DNA of 64,000 nt, from positions 1 to 64,000 of the forward strand of contig NZ_WBMT01000036.1 of NCBI RefSeq assembly GCF_008923185.1, in the 5' to 3' direction. The position numbers and the translations under genes are program-made. The DNA is from Actinomadura rudentiformis. Its GTDB lineage: Bacteria; Actinomycetota; Actinomycetes; Streptosporangiales; Streptosporangiaceae. This document shows positions 17,100 through 25,386 of the stretch, piece by piece; the first letter of the stretch is position 1, and the number at the start of each line of letters is the position of its first letter. The notes beneath the pieces were generated by a model. That model searched no databases. It saw only the letters and a list, made by a program, of their open reading frames with translations, and was not told the DNA's origin.

Positions 17100-17723
17100 T
17101 CAGATTCGCCCGTGTGGTTGCCCTTCCTGCTGTTCCGTGGAGAAGACGTAGTCGCCGCGCTCACCGTACTCGGGCGCGAAGCCCAGGTCGAAGCCGTCGG
17201 ACTGCCCCTCGGTGCGGCCGATCTCGAATTCGGGCGCGAACCCGAACAGCGCGTTCTTCACCGTTGTCGGGGTCCCATCGGGGCCGGTGAGCGGTTGGTA
17301 CTGGACATCGCTGAGCCCCTGGATCTCGAACGCCGGCTTGTCCCCGTCCGACAGGGAGATCTGCGCCCGCCGCATGCCCAGGTACTCGCCGAAGAACTGC
17401 GACAGCTCGCCGAAGGGCCCGCCCTCGCTGCCCGTCAGGATCCGCTCGACCGCGTCCGCCTGCTCCTCGCCGGCGTCGCTGTCGACCACGAGCCCCAGCT
17501 TCCAGTCGCCTGCGGTCAGGTGGGACGGGAAGTAGTTGTAGAACGCGAAGTCGACACCCGACAGATCGACGTCGTCCAGGTATCCCTCCGCGATGTGGAA
17601 CACCGCGGTGCCCCGGCACTGCTCGTTCCCCTGTGCGTCTCTCGGCTGCGCGTCCATGGCGCACCCGCACACCAGGACGCAGGAGCAACTCGCCAGGTAA
17701 TTACCGGAAATCGTATACGCCAT
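17100..17723 (-). CDS. DUF1326 family protein
   Basis: A 207-residue protein starting MAYTISGNYLASCSCVLVCGC, with the closely spaced N-terminal Cys residues (13, 15, 19, 21) that mark DUF1326. ATG 17723 follows a GGGGGGATC ribosome site. There is no signal peptide, and the C-terminus is rich in acidic residues. It lies tail to tail with the DUF2182 gene, 32 bases apart. Role unknown; the Cys cluster suggests metal binding (inference). Confidence 0.85.
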   Translation of the reverse strand: MAYTISGNYLASCSCVLVCGCAMDAQPRDAQGNEQCRGTAVFHIAEGYLDDVDLSGVDFAFYNYFPSHLTAGDWKLGLVVDSDAGEEQADAVERILTGSEGGPFGELSQFFGEYLGMRRAQISLSDGDKPAFEIQGLSDVQYQPLTGPDGTPTTVKNALFGFAPEFEIGRTEGQSDGFDLGFAPEYGERGDYVFSTEQQEGQPHGRI

Positions 17724-18005
17724 GATCCCCCCGTTATCCAGGCGTCGCCACACGCCCGCACACGAGCGCCAAGGGGGACACGACACCCGCCGCGACCGCG
17801 TCAACGGCGACCTGATCGTTATCGAGGCCCAGGAAACCCAAGCCTCCCTGAATGCCGTCCAATTCACGCTAAGCGCGCTGATTTCCCCATGTAAACACCG
17901 CTGACGTAAAGACACTCCACAGCGCAGCACGGCCTTGTTGCAGCAGACGGTCGATCATCTCGCCGACGGCCGCTCCATCAGCCGTACGACTCGGCGGGAG
18001 ACGCA
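17724..18005. other. Intergenic region, nothing recognised
   Basis: About 280 bases between the start of the DUF1326 gene and the repeat array behind the ammonia-lyase gene. It must contain the DUF1326 promoter. No gene, RNA or clear promoter motif was identified. Confidence 0.35.
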
Positions 18006-18080
18006 TCAGGGGGTATCGCGGTGGGACGCACTCAGGGAAGCATCGCGGTGAGCCGTACTTCAGGGGAGTATCGCGGTGAG
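18006..18080. repeat. Three tandem copies of the ammonia-lyase gene 3' end
   Basis: Three imperfect direct repeats start at 18006, 18032 and 18060 with core TCAGGGnnGTATCGCGGTG. The third copy is the end of the ammonia-lyase coding sequence, reading LTAILP-stop on the minus strand. The second, outside the gene, still reads LTAMLP-stop. The array looks like local duplication of the gene's last codons. Confidence 0.7.
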
Positions 18081-19550
18081 CAGCTCGGCGGCCGTGCGGA
18101 CATCGGAGTCCAACGGCCTGTCGGGATCGACCGGCGGGATCGCGTCGACCAGGGCGTCGAGGAGTGCGGCACAGCCCGGGGACGTGGGGCGGCGGGCGCC
18201 GACGTGCACTGCCTGCCGCAGGCCCACCGCCAGCGAACCGCAGAGCAGGCGCAGGAGGGCCGCCATGTCGTAGGCGCGGAGGGCGGCCTGTGTGCCGAAC
18301 GGCACCACGTCCTGGTTGTGCAGGTTGGTCGGCAGGCTCTGCATGCCGGCCGGCACGGCGGCGCGGCGGATCTCGGCGACGAACGCGGTCGTGGCGAGCT
18401 GTACCCCCTGCATCCCGTGCTGGCGGCCGGGTCCGGCGGCGAGCATCGGGGGCAGGCCTCCATTGCGGGCGGGGTCGACGAGGAGGTCGAGCTGCCGTTC
18501 GGCGAGGTTGCCGAGCTGGCCGGTGACCATGGCCAGCATGTCGGAGGCGAACGCGGCCGGCTGCCCGAAGAAGTTGCCGCCGTGCGCGACCAGGTCGTCA
18601 TCTGGAAAGAACAGCGGGTTGTCGCTCACGCTGGACAGGTCGGCCTCGACGACACCGTCGACGTACCGCAGGGCGTCCTCGGCGGCGCCCAGCAGTTGCG
18701 GGGAGCAGCGGATGCTGTAGGGCTCCTGCAGTGCACGTGTGCCGGCCGGGGTCATCCCGGAAAGGGTCTTGCGCATGCCGTCGGCGACGTCGACCGCGCC
18801 GGGATGGCCGTACGCGTCGAGGAGGCGCGGATCGAGGAAGCCGGGGTCGCAGCCGAGCAGATCGACCAGCAGACAGGTGAGCGCCTGCGTCGCGCGGTGA
18901 GAGGACCGGATGCTGTCCAGGGCCAGGGCGGTCGCGGCGGTGGTGAGGGACGTGCCGTTGACAAGTGCGAGGGCGTCCCGGCCGTCGAGCGTCAACGGGG
19001 TCAGCCCGGCGTGCCCGAGCGCCTCGGCCGCGGGCATCCGCTGGCCGTCGGCATACGCGTGTCCCCGGCCACGCAGCGCCTGGGTGGCATAGGCGAGCGG
19101 TATCAGGTCTCCGCTCGCGCCGACCGAACCGTAGCGTGGAATCGCCGGGGTGAACGTCGTCGCGAACATCGCGGCAAGCCCGTCGACCACGTGCGCCGAG
19201 ACCCCGGACTTCCCCTGCGCGAGAGACCACACGCGCACGAGGAGCGCGGCCCGTCCGACTTCATGGGGGAGATCCGGCCCCTGCCCTGCACCGAGGTGGG
19301 CCAGGGTGTTGTCACACTGGTCCGTCTCCTCGTCCCGGCCGGGGAACCCGACCAGGGCACCGAAGCCGGTGGTGGCGCCGTAGACCGGACGTTCCTCCTC
19401 CTGCAGTACGCCACGGAGGTGGTCACGGCCGCGTTCGACGCGGCTGCGGACGTCCGAGTCGACCACGACGGACACGGGCGCCGCGGCGCGGTGCAGGTCG
19501 GCGGAGCGCAGCAAAGCGCCGAGGTTGATGGAGCCTTCTACAGCGGGCAT
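18060..19550 (-). CDS. Aromatic amino acid ammonia-lyase, tyrosine-type (TAL or tyrosine aminomutase)
   Basis: A 496-residue member of the HAL/PAL/TAL family. The MIO-forming Ala145-Ser146-Gly147 lies in GSVGASGDL, and the catalytic Tyr57 lies in RPVYGATTGFG. The substrate-selectivity pair reads His85-Leu86 (NTLAHLGAG). In known enzymes His-Leu marks tyrosine, Phe-Leu phenylalanine and Ser-His histidine, so tyrosine deamination to p-coumarate is the best call. A tyrosine aminomutase cannot be excluded. There is no histidine-degradation gene nearby. Start ATG 19550 is chosen because the upstream extension runs through the operator. Divergent from a monooxygenase-ligase pair. Confidence 0.88.
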   Translation of the reverse strand: MPAVEGSINLGALLRSADLHRAAAPVSVVVDSDVRSRVERGRDHLRGVLQEEERPVYGATTGFGALVGFPGRDEETDQCDNTLAHLGAGQGPDLPHEVGRAALLVRVWSLAQGKSGVSAHVVDGLAAMFATTFTPAIPRYGSVGASGDLIPLAYATQALRGRGHAYADGQRMPAAEALGHAGLTPLTLDGRDALALVNGTSLTTAATALALDSIRSSHRATQALTCLLVDLLGCDPGFLDPRLLDAYGHPGAVDVADGMRKTLSGMTPAGTRALQEPYSIRCSPQLLGAAEDALRYVDGVVEADLSSVSDNPLFFPDDDLVAHGGNFFGQPAAFASDMLAMVTGQLGNLAERQLDLLVDPARNGGLPPMLAAGPGRQHGMQGVQLATTAFVAEIRRAAVPAGMQSLPTNLHNQDVVPFGTQAALRAYDMAALLRLLCGSLAVGLRQAVHVGARRPTSPGCAALLDALVDAIPPVDPDRPLDSDVRTAAELLTAILP

Positions 19551-19569
19551 GCCTGGACCATAGAAGCTG

Positions 19570-19591
19570 AATCTCAGAATCCTCTGAGATT
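19570..19591. promoter_or_regulatory. Perfect inverted repeat between ammonia-lyase and monooxygenase genes
   Basis: AATCTCAG (19570-19577) and CTGAGATT (19584-19591) are perfect 8-base arms around a 6-base spacer, in the middle of a 61-base divergent gap. So short a gap means the two promoters overlap, and a protein bound here would control both directions. No regulator gene is adjacent. Confidence 0.6.
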
Positions 19592-19611
19592 TCGTCGGTA
19601 GCTTCCGGCAC

Positions 19612-21165
19612 ATGCCGCATGACTACCTGATCATCGGGGCCGGACCGGCGGGGCTGCAGCTCGCCGCATTGTTGGAACGTGACGGACACGACTATGCCGT
19701 TCTGGAACGCGGAGCCGGGCCGGGCACCTTCTTCACCCGGTTCCCACGGCACCGCCAACTGATCTCCATCAACAAGGTGCACACCGGGTACCGGGATCCG
19801 GAGCTGCGGCTGCGGATGGACTGGAACTCGTTGCTGAGCGACGATCCGGACCTGCTGTTCACCCGCTACAGCGAGCGGTACTTCCCGCAGGCCGACGATC
19901 TCGTGCGCTACCTGTCGGACTTCGCCTCGGCGACGGGCGTCCAGGTGCACTACGACACCGAGATCGTCCGGATCAGCCGGGACGACGACGGGTTCACCGC
20001 CGTCGACCACCGCGGACGGTCATGGCGGGCCCGGCGGCTGGTCGTGGCCACCGGCGTGTCCCGGCTGTACGTCCCGCCGATCCCCGGCATCGAGACCGCC
20101 GAACACTACGACACGTTCGAGACCGCCCCCGCGTCCTTCGCCGACCAGCAGGTCCTGGTGATCGGCAAGGGCAACTCGGGGTTCGAGACCGCAGAGGCGC
20201 TCATGGAGAAGGCCGCGGTCATCCACGTCGCCGGGCCGCACTCGGTCAAGATGGCCTGGCAGACGCATTACGTCGGGCACCTGCGCGCGGTGAACAACAA
20301 CTTCCTCGACACCTACCAGCTGAAGTCCCAGAACTCGGTCCTCGACGGCATCGTGGAAAGCATCGAACGCCAAGGCGACGGCCGCTACCGGGTGATGTTC
20401 CGCTACGCCCGCACCGTGGAAGCGCTGCGCGAACTGTTCTACGACCGGGTCATCGTGTGCACCGGCTTCCGGTTCGACGCCTCGGTGTTCGACGACGACT
20501 GCCGGCCGGCGCTGGTCATCAACGACCGTTTCCCCGAGCAGACGCCGGCGTACGAGTCGACCACCGTGCCCGGTCTGTACTTCGCCGGCACGCTCACCCA
20601 GCAACGCGACTTCAAGAAGTCCACCAGCGGGTTCATCCACGGTTTCCGCTACGGCGTGCGCGCGCTCTACCGGATCCTGATCACGCGCTACCACGGTGAG
20701 ACCTGGCCGGCCGAAAAGCTCGAACCCGCTCCGGACGTGATCAGTGACGCGATCATCACCCGGGTCAACCGCTCCTCCGCGCTGTGGCAGCAGTTCGGCG
20801 TGCTCGGCGACGTGGTCACCGTGGACGGCGCCATCGCGTTGTACCAGGAGGAGGTCCCGGTGGCCTATACCGCCGATGGTGGGCTCGGCGATGCCCGGCA
20901 CAGGTTCGTCATCACGCTGGAATACGGACCGGATCACGACAAGGGCGACCCGTTCGACATCTCGGTCCCGCGGGTCGTCGAGAACGACGCCGCCAACGCC
21001 CACGACGCGAGCTACCTGCACCCGGTGGTGCGGTACTACCGCGACGGCGCGATGGCCGGTGTCCACCACCTCGCGGAGAACCTCGACAACCAGTGGAATC
21101 TGCCCGCGGTGCATCAGCAGCCGCTGGCCGTCTTCGTCAAGGAATGTCTCGCCGATGCCGGCTGA
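19612..21165 (+). CDS. FAD-dependent NAD(P)H monooxygenase (FMO/FOXRED2-like)
   Basis: A 517-residue flavoprotein. The FAD Rossmann motif is at the N-terminus (DYLIIGAGPAGLQLA, about residues 4-18). A second dinucleotide motif (VLVIGKGNSGFETAEAL) lies near residue 180, and CTGFRFDAS follows near 285. This two-nucleotide-domain plan is that of flavin monooxygenases. ATG 19612 has no clear ribosome site. Divergent from the ammonia-lyase and overlapping the ligase gene by 11 bases, it probably oxidises the tyrosine-derived acid or its product (inference). The C-terminal 150 residues are extra to the basic fold. Confidence 0.85.
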   Translation: MPHDYLIIGAGPAGLQLAALLERDGHDYAVLERGAGPGTFFTRFPRHRQLISINKVHTGYRDPELRLRMDWNSLLSDDPDLLFTRYSERYFPQADDLVRYLSDFASATGVQVHYDTEIVRISRDDDGFTAVDHRGRSWRARRLVVATGVSRLYVPPIPGIETAEHYDTFETAPASFADQQVLVIGKGNSGFETAEALMEKAAVIHVAGPHSVKMAWQTHYVGHLRAVNNNFLDTYQLKSQNSVLDGIVESIERQGDGRYRVMFRYARTVEALRELFYDRVIVCTGFRFDASVFDDDCRPALVINDRFPEQTPAYESTTVPGLYFAGTLTQQRDFKKSTSGFIHGFRYGVRALYRILITRYHGETWPAEKLEPAPDVISDAIITRVNRSSALWQQFGVLGDVVTVDGAIALYQEEVPVAYTADGGLGDARHRFVITLEYGPDHDKGDPFDISVPRVVENDAANAHDASYLHPVVRYYRDGAMAGVHHLAENLDNQWNLPAVHQQPLAVFVKECLADAG

Positions 21166-22624
21166 CCCGTACCCGCGGCCGGTTCTGGATCTGCTTATGG
21201 CGGCCGGGAACCGGCCCGTCTTCGAGCACGGTGCCCGCATCGTCACCGGCGAGCAGATGCTCGGCCTCGTCCGGCGGGTCGCGGCCGGGCTGCGCGCCGC
21301 GGCCATCGGGCCGGGGGACGGCGTCGCCATGATGCTCGGCGTCACCCCGGAAGCGTTCGCCGCGATGATCGCCGGCCATGTCGTGGGGGCCCGCATCGTG
21401 GGTGTGCGGCCCGGAATGCCCGACGGGCAGCTCCGTCATGTGCTCCGGGACATCACTGCGGTCGTGACCGACGCGGCCACCGGACCGGAGCACGCGCCGC
21501 GCACGCTGACCGTCTCCGACCTGCTGGCAGCACCTGACGACCCGCTGCGTCTGTCCGGCCGGCCGCATGATGTCGCCCGGCTCCTCTACACCAGCGGCAG
21601 CACCGGCGCACCGAAGGCATGCGCGCAGACGTACGCCGCCATGAACGCCGCGTGGACGGCCCGGCCAGAGGCGTGGCCGCCGGCGATCCGGGAACTGGCG
21701 TCCCGGCTGCAGCGCTACCTGGTGTTCGGGTCCCTGAGCAGCCAGGTGATGATGGAGTACGGCGTCCTCACGCTTGCCGCGGGCGGAACCATGGTCGTCG
21801 CCGACCCGCCGGTGTTCCCCGACGCGATCACCGGACACCGGGCGTCCGCCAGCGTCATCACCGTGCCCCGCCTGTACAAGCTCGTCGCCGCCCAACGTGG
21901 CGATCCGGTCGACCTGAGCAGCCTCCGGGCGCTCATGGTGTCGGGGTCGCCGCTGGAGGCGTCCCGGCTCCGCGAGGCACTCGACGTGCTCGGCCCGGTC
22001 GTGTTCCACGGCTACGGGCAGACCGAGACCGGCACCATCTCCATGGCCACGCCGTCGGACGTCCCCCCGTCGGTCGGCTTCCCACCCGAGGTCATCGACG
22101 TCGAGATCCGGCATACCGACGGCAGTCCGGTCCCGGCCGGTGCCGACGGTGAGCTGTACGTCCGCACACCCGCGCAGGCGATCGGGTACTGGGCCGAGCC
22201 GGCGGAGACCGCGGAGGTGTTCATCGACGGATGGGTGCGCACCCGGGACCTCGGTCACTTCGACAAGGAGGGGCGCCTCTACCTGGTCGGGCGGGCGCGG
22301 GACGTCATCATCGTCAACGCCGAGCTCCACTACGCCGGCCCGATCGAGCGGGTCCTGGCCACGTCCTCTGACCTCGCAGAGGCGTACGTGATCGGCGCCC
22401 CCGACGAGGACACCGGCGAGGCCGTTCACGCATTCGTGGTCCCGGCAGCGAACCGGACTCCCGACCTAGGTGCGCTCCGGACCCTGGTCAGCCGACAGCT
22501 AGGCGACGCCTGCGTACCGCTCACCATCACCGTCCTGGACGAGGCACCGCTGGCCCCAAGCGGCAAACCAGACAAGCGCCTCCTGAAACCCGCGATCCCC
22601 CAAGCCAAGAACGCCCTCCCATGA
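21155..22624 (+). CDS. AMP-dependent acyl-CoA synthetase / coumarate ligase-like
   Basis: A 489-residue ANL-superfamily enzyme. Motifs in order: LLYTSGSTGAPKACAQ (P-loop, about residue 140), VFHGYGQTETG (about 285), RTRDLGHFDKEGRLYLVGRARD (hinge region) and the catalytic Lys in APSGKPDKR near the end. It would activate a carboxylic acid, most simply the p-coumarate or derivative made by the neighbouring enzymes, to an acyl-AMP and then a thioester. ATG 21155 overlaps the monooxygenase stop, so translation is coupled. No carrier protein is adjacent, so CoA is the likely acceptor. Confidence 0.87.
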   Translation: MPADPYPRPVLDLLMAAGNRPVFEHGARIVTGEQMLGLVRRVAAGLRAAAIGPGDGVAMMLGVTPEAFAAMIAGHVVGARIVGVRPGMPDGQLRHVLRDITAVVTDAATGPEHAPRTLTVSDLLAAPDDPLRLSGRPHDVARLLYTSGSTGAPKACAQTYAAMNAAWTARPEAWPPAIRELASRLQRYLVFGSLSSQVMMEYGVLTLAAGGTMVVADPPVFPDAITGHRASASVITVPRLYKLVAAQRGDPVDLSSLRALMVSGSPLEASRLREALDVLGPVVFHGYGQTETGTISMATPSDVPPSVGFPPEVIDVEIRHTDGSPVPAGADGELYVRTPAQAIGYWAEPAETAEVFIDGWVRTRDLGHFDKEGRLYLVGRARDVIIVNAELHYAGPIERVLATSSDLAEAYVIGAPDEDTGEAVHAFVVPAANRTPDLGALRTLVSRQLGDACVPLTITVLDEAPLAPSGKPDKRLLKPAIPQAKNALP

Positions 22625-22721
22625 CAACGACAAGGGCATCCATCAGCTGATGTGGGCCATGAACCCCGCCAAGCTCGATGCGTTCGCGCAGGCCAGGAAC
22701 CGCTTCGGCGAGAACCGCTGA
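22623..22721 (+). pseudogene. Possible remnant of a SnoaL-type / sigma-factor C-terminus
   Basis: The frame reads DNDKGIHQLMWAMNPAKLDAF and then stops after 32 codons. The NPAKL segment resembles the end of SnoaL-like domains attached to ECF sigma factors. There is no start or upstream domain, so it is at most a fragment left by rearrangement. Confidence 0.3.
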
Positions 22722-22752
22722 CCCGGGCCGCAACACCGGCACCGGGCGTCCG

Positions 22753-23277
22753 TTATCGGCGTTGCCTTAGCCGGACTTTGAGGTAGGTCCAGGTGGGGCG
22801 GGGGTGGCCGAGGAGCATGCGGAGGGCGCCGAGCGGGTTCGCCGAGGGCTTGGGGTTGATGGAGGCGTAGAGCAGGTTGTGGCTCACGTGCCCGCTCTGG
22901 TCGAAGCGCCAGAGTTCGGCGCCGTAGGTGGTCTGGCGGCCGCCGAAGAGCGTGCCCTCCCATGTGTTGACGACGGTGTCGTGCGAGGTCGCGATCAGGG
23001 TCTTGGAAATCGTCGCGTCGGCGGCGGCGAACCAGCGGTACAGGGACTCCAGCGCCGGCCGGACGGCATCGGCTCCTTCATGCACGTCGTGGACTCCGTC
23101 GCCGATCGTCTCCAGCCGGATCGCCGGCGCGTAGATGGTCATCGGCCATTCGGTGTCGCAGGTGTTGGTCGCGAGTTGTGCGCGGGCGACGAACGCGGCG
23201 GGATCGTCGGGGATCGGTGACGTGAGGCCGTCCGTCACCGCCGGGCTCGGCGAATGGAAGCGTTGTGGCTTGTTCAT
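22753..23277 (-). CDS. SnoaL/NTF2-like protein
   Basis: A 174-residue protein with the NTF2-like pattern: an N-terminal helical part, then ESLYRWFAAADATISKTLIATS and the beta-rich VVNTWEGTLFGGRQTTYGAELWRFDQSGHVSHNLLY. Its start overlaps the hydrolase stop by four bases, making it the last gene of a three-gene coupled operon. Members of this fold may be enzymes or binding proteins; no substrate can be assigned. Confidence 0.75.
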   Translation of the reverse strand: MNKPQRFHSPSPAVTDGLTSPIPDDPAAFVARAQLATNTCDTEWPMTIYAPAIRLETIGDGVHDVHEGADAVRPALESLYRWFAAADATISKTLIATSHDTVVNTWEGTLFGGRQTTYGAELWRFDQSGHVSHNLLYASINPKPSANPLGALRMLLGHPRPTWTYLKVRLRQRR

Positions 23278-24164
23278 GAGGTCTCTTGCCTTTCATGCCG
23301 GGTGGCCGGGTTGGTCGCATTGACGAAGTCGCGTATCAGCTCGGCCAAACGCTCAGGCTGGTCTTCGGGGACGAAGCCGTAGCTGTCGGCGATCGGGGCG
23401 ATGGTGGCTCTCGGCAGGATCGCGGCGAGCCTTCGGGCGTGCTCGAAAGGGAAGACGCGGTCCTCGGTGGCCCAGGCGAGGAGCACCGGTCGCCGGAATG
23501 AGGACAGCCGGGCGGCCGCGTCGAGTGTGTGGGCCGTGCCGATCGCGCGGAGGAAACGGGCGGTGTCGCGTCGCGTGGCGTGGCGGGTCTGCGCCGGTCG
23601 CAGCCAGCCGTCGACGATGTGATCGGGGATCGGCCGCTTGGCCAGCAGGCCGTACGTCATCGGCAGGCGCCTGAGCGGATGGGCGCGGAGCGCCTGGACG
23701 GCGACGTACAAGGCGCCGGGTACCTTCGCGGTGTACTGAAGCGGCCGGAACATCGGCGGCAAGAAGTTGTCGAACGCGTCACATGGCGTGAGGACCAGCC
23801 GGCCGAGCCGCCCGGGGTGTTCCGTGGCGACCATCTGTGCGATCGCCCCGCCGGTGTCGTTGGCGACCAGTGTGACGTCCTGCAGGCCCAGCACGTCGAG
23901 GAACCCGGCGACCATCCGCGCCAGACCGCACGGACTGAGATCGGCGCCTGGGCGGACCGGCGCGGTGTGCGCGCCGAGCGGCCAATCCGGAACGATGCAC
24001 CGGTGCGAGGTCTGCAGTCTCTCGGCGACCTTCCGCCACAGCGTGCCGTTGGACAGCAGACCGTGGACGAACACGATCGGCGGCCCCTGCCCGAGTTCGC
24101 GGTAGTTGATCGTGGCGTCCGCAAGCCGCACCTGACGGGACGGGATCTCCTCGAACGCCCTCAC
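23274..24164 (-). CDS. Alpha/beta hydrolase with Asp nucleophile elbow
   Basis: A 296-residue alpha/beta hydrolase. The oxyanion region reads VFVHGLLSNGTLW and the elbow reads VANDTGGAIAQ, placing Asp where esterases have Ser, as in haloalkane dehalogenases. The usual catalytic His near the C-terminus is not seen: the site reads IADSYGFVPEDQPERL. The activity is therefore uncertain; epoxide or halide chemistry, or a non-catalytic role, are possible. It overlaps both neighbours by ATGA junctions and lies in the operon divergent from the TetR gene. Confidence 0.8.
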   Translation of the reverse strand: MRAFEEIPSRQVRLADATINYRELGQGPPIVFVHGLLSNGTLWRKVAERLQTSHRCIVPDWPLGAHTAPVRPGADLSPCGLARMVAGFLDVLGLQDVTLVANDTGGAIAQMVATEHPGRLGRLVLTPCDAFDNFLPPMFRPLQYTAKVPGALYVAVQALRAHPLRRLPMTYGLLAKRPIPDHIVDGWLRPAQTRHATRRDTARFLRAIGTAHTLDAAARLSSFRRPVLLAWATEDRVFPFEHARRLAAILPRATIAPIADSYGFVPEDQPERLAELIRDFVNATNPATRHERQETS

Positions 24165-24670
24165 TTCGATCGCCGGGCCGCTCGGGCGTCATCGAACCGC
24201 CACCGCAGTATGCGCCACCACGATCGTGGTGTCCGCACGGCGGCCGACAACAGGGGCGTCACGTCCGCATAGGTGAACCTTTCGGCGGCGCGCCCGTCGA
24301 CCAGTCTCACCCGGTCGCACACGTGCACGGTCACCCGGCGTCGGCCGACTTCGGCCTTCAGGCGTAGCGCGATGTAGACCGTGTCACCGCGGTGCGCCCA
24401 TGACTCGACCGATCCCTGCACGTCGGAGAGAACACCGAAGAGCGGGCGAGCGAACGCCTCGCGGAACGCAGTGGCCCCGACGCCCACGGCGCGGGAGAAG
24501 GGGTGGACGAAGCGATAGTCCGGTTGCAGCCATGGCTCGAAATGGTCGGCCAGCGCGTCGCCGTCGGCCGGTGCCCGCCAGCCCTCCGCGAACGCCTCCA
24601 CGAACAGTCGTGCGCGCTCTCCGGCGCCGTCGCTCACCGCTGCGGGCAGCGCATCGTCTTCGACCAGCAT
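24161..24670 (-). CDS. SnoaL/NTF2-like protein
   Basis: A 169-residue NTF2-fold protein (FVEAFAEGWRAPADGDALADHFEPW, PDYRFVHPFSRAVGVGATAFREAF). ATG 24670 is chosen because GAGAAGGG precedes it; longer starts would run into the TetR operator. First gene of the leftward operon (NTF2, hydrolase, NTF2) controlled from the divergent promoter shared with the TetR gene. Confidence 0.75.
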   Translation of the reverse strand: MLVEDDALPAAVSDGAGERARLFVEAFAEGWRAPADGDALADHFEPWLQPDYRFVHPFSRAVGVGATAFREAFARPLFGVLSDVQGSVESWAHRGDTVYIALRLKAEVGRRRVTVHVCDRVRLVDGRAAERFTYADVTPLLSAAVRTPRSWWRILRWRFDDARAARRSK

Positions 24671-24704
24671 CTTCACCCTTCTCTGCATGACCATCGTGCA
24701 CTTG

Positions 24705-24748
24705 ACAGACTCGCAGTCTGTTACAGACTCATAGTCGCTCACTATGAT
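24705..24748. promoter_or_regulatory. TetR operator and leaderless promoter
   Basis: ACAGACT-CGC-AGTCTGT (24705-24721) is a perfect 7-base-arm dyad. A second, partial copy, ACAGACTCATAGTC, follows at 24723-24736. TATGAT at 24743-24748 is a good -10 box nine bases from the GTG of the TetR gene, so that transcript is probably leaderless. The operator lies where it would block this promoter and the divergent operon. Confidence 0.65.
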
Positions 24749-24756
24749 GCGGGACT

Positions 24757-25386
24757 GTGAGTGACGTCAAGTCTGGAAGACGAGAGAGATACGCCGCCCT
24801 GACGAGGGCCGCGGTGCTGGACGCCGCCAAAGAGCTCTTCGTGGCCAAGGGCTTCGAGGCGACCTCGGTTGAGGAGATCGCGCGGCTCTCCGAGACGAGC
24901 AAGGGCGCGGTCTACCACCACTTCAGCGACAAACGCGAGATCTTCGCCGAGGTGTTCCGGGGCACCCAGCTGGCGGTCATGCAGACCGCGATCGCATCAA
25001 CTGGGGACTCCGGGCAGCCATGGGACCGTGTCGAGGCCGCGACCCGCGCGTTCCTGCGCAGCTACGTCGCCGACGACGACGCCCGTGCGCTGCTCCGCCA
25101 GGCCATCGAGGTTCTGGGCTGGAGCCGTGTCCGTGCTCTCGACGAAGAGACCGCCCTGCCCCTCCTGCGGGCGACCCTTGAGGAGTTCGTGCAGGCCGGC
25201 GTGGCTCGTCCGCTTCCGATCGACGCCGCCACCCAACTCCTCTTCAGCCTCTACTGCAACGCCGTCCTGTTCATCGCCGCCGACGATTCCGACGTCGCGG
25301 GCGCGTCACGCGACATCGAGACCGTGATCTTTGCGCTGCTTCGCGGGTTGAAGGCCCCGCCGCCCGACAGCACGGAATCCCAGTAG
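24757..25386 (+). CDS. TetR-family repressor
   Basis: A 209-residue TetR protein. The N-terminal helix-turn-helix (residues 14-60) reads AVLDAAKELFVAKGFEATSVEEIARLSETSKGAVYHHFSDKREIF, a textbook match given here in part. The C-terminal ligand domain is variable and its ligand unknown. It starts at GTG 24757 with no leader. It presumably represses itself and the divergent NTF2/hydrolase/NTF2 operon through the adjacent dyad. Confidence 0.92.
   Translation: MSDVKSGRRERYAALTRAAVLDAAKELFVAKGFEATSVEEIARLSETSKGAVYHHFSDKREIFAEVFRGTQLAVMQTAIASTGDSGQPWDRVEAATRAFLRSYVADDDARALLRQAIEVLGWSRVRALDEETALPLLRATLEEFVQAGVARPLPIDAATQLLFSLYCNAVLFIAADDSDVAGASRDIETVIFALLRGLKAPPPDSTESQ

Noticed and set aside
18060-19550. 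Histidine ammonia-lyase (hutH)
   Set aside because: The selectivity pair is His-Leu rather than Ser-His, and no hut genes are nearby.
18021-19601. 526-codon rightward frame opposite the ammonia-lyase
   Set aside because: Antisense to an enzyme with intact MIO motif and Tyr; the frame has no domains.
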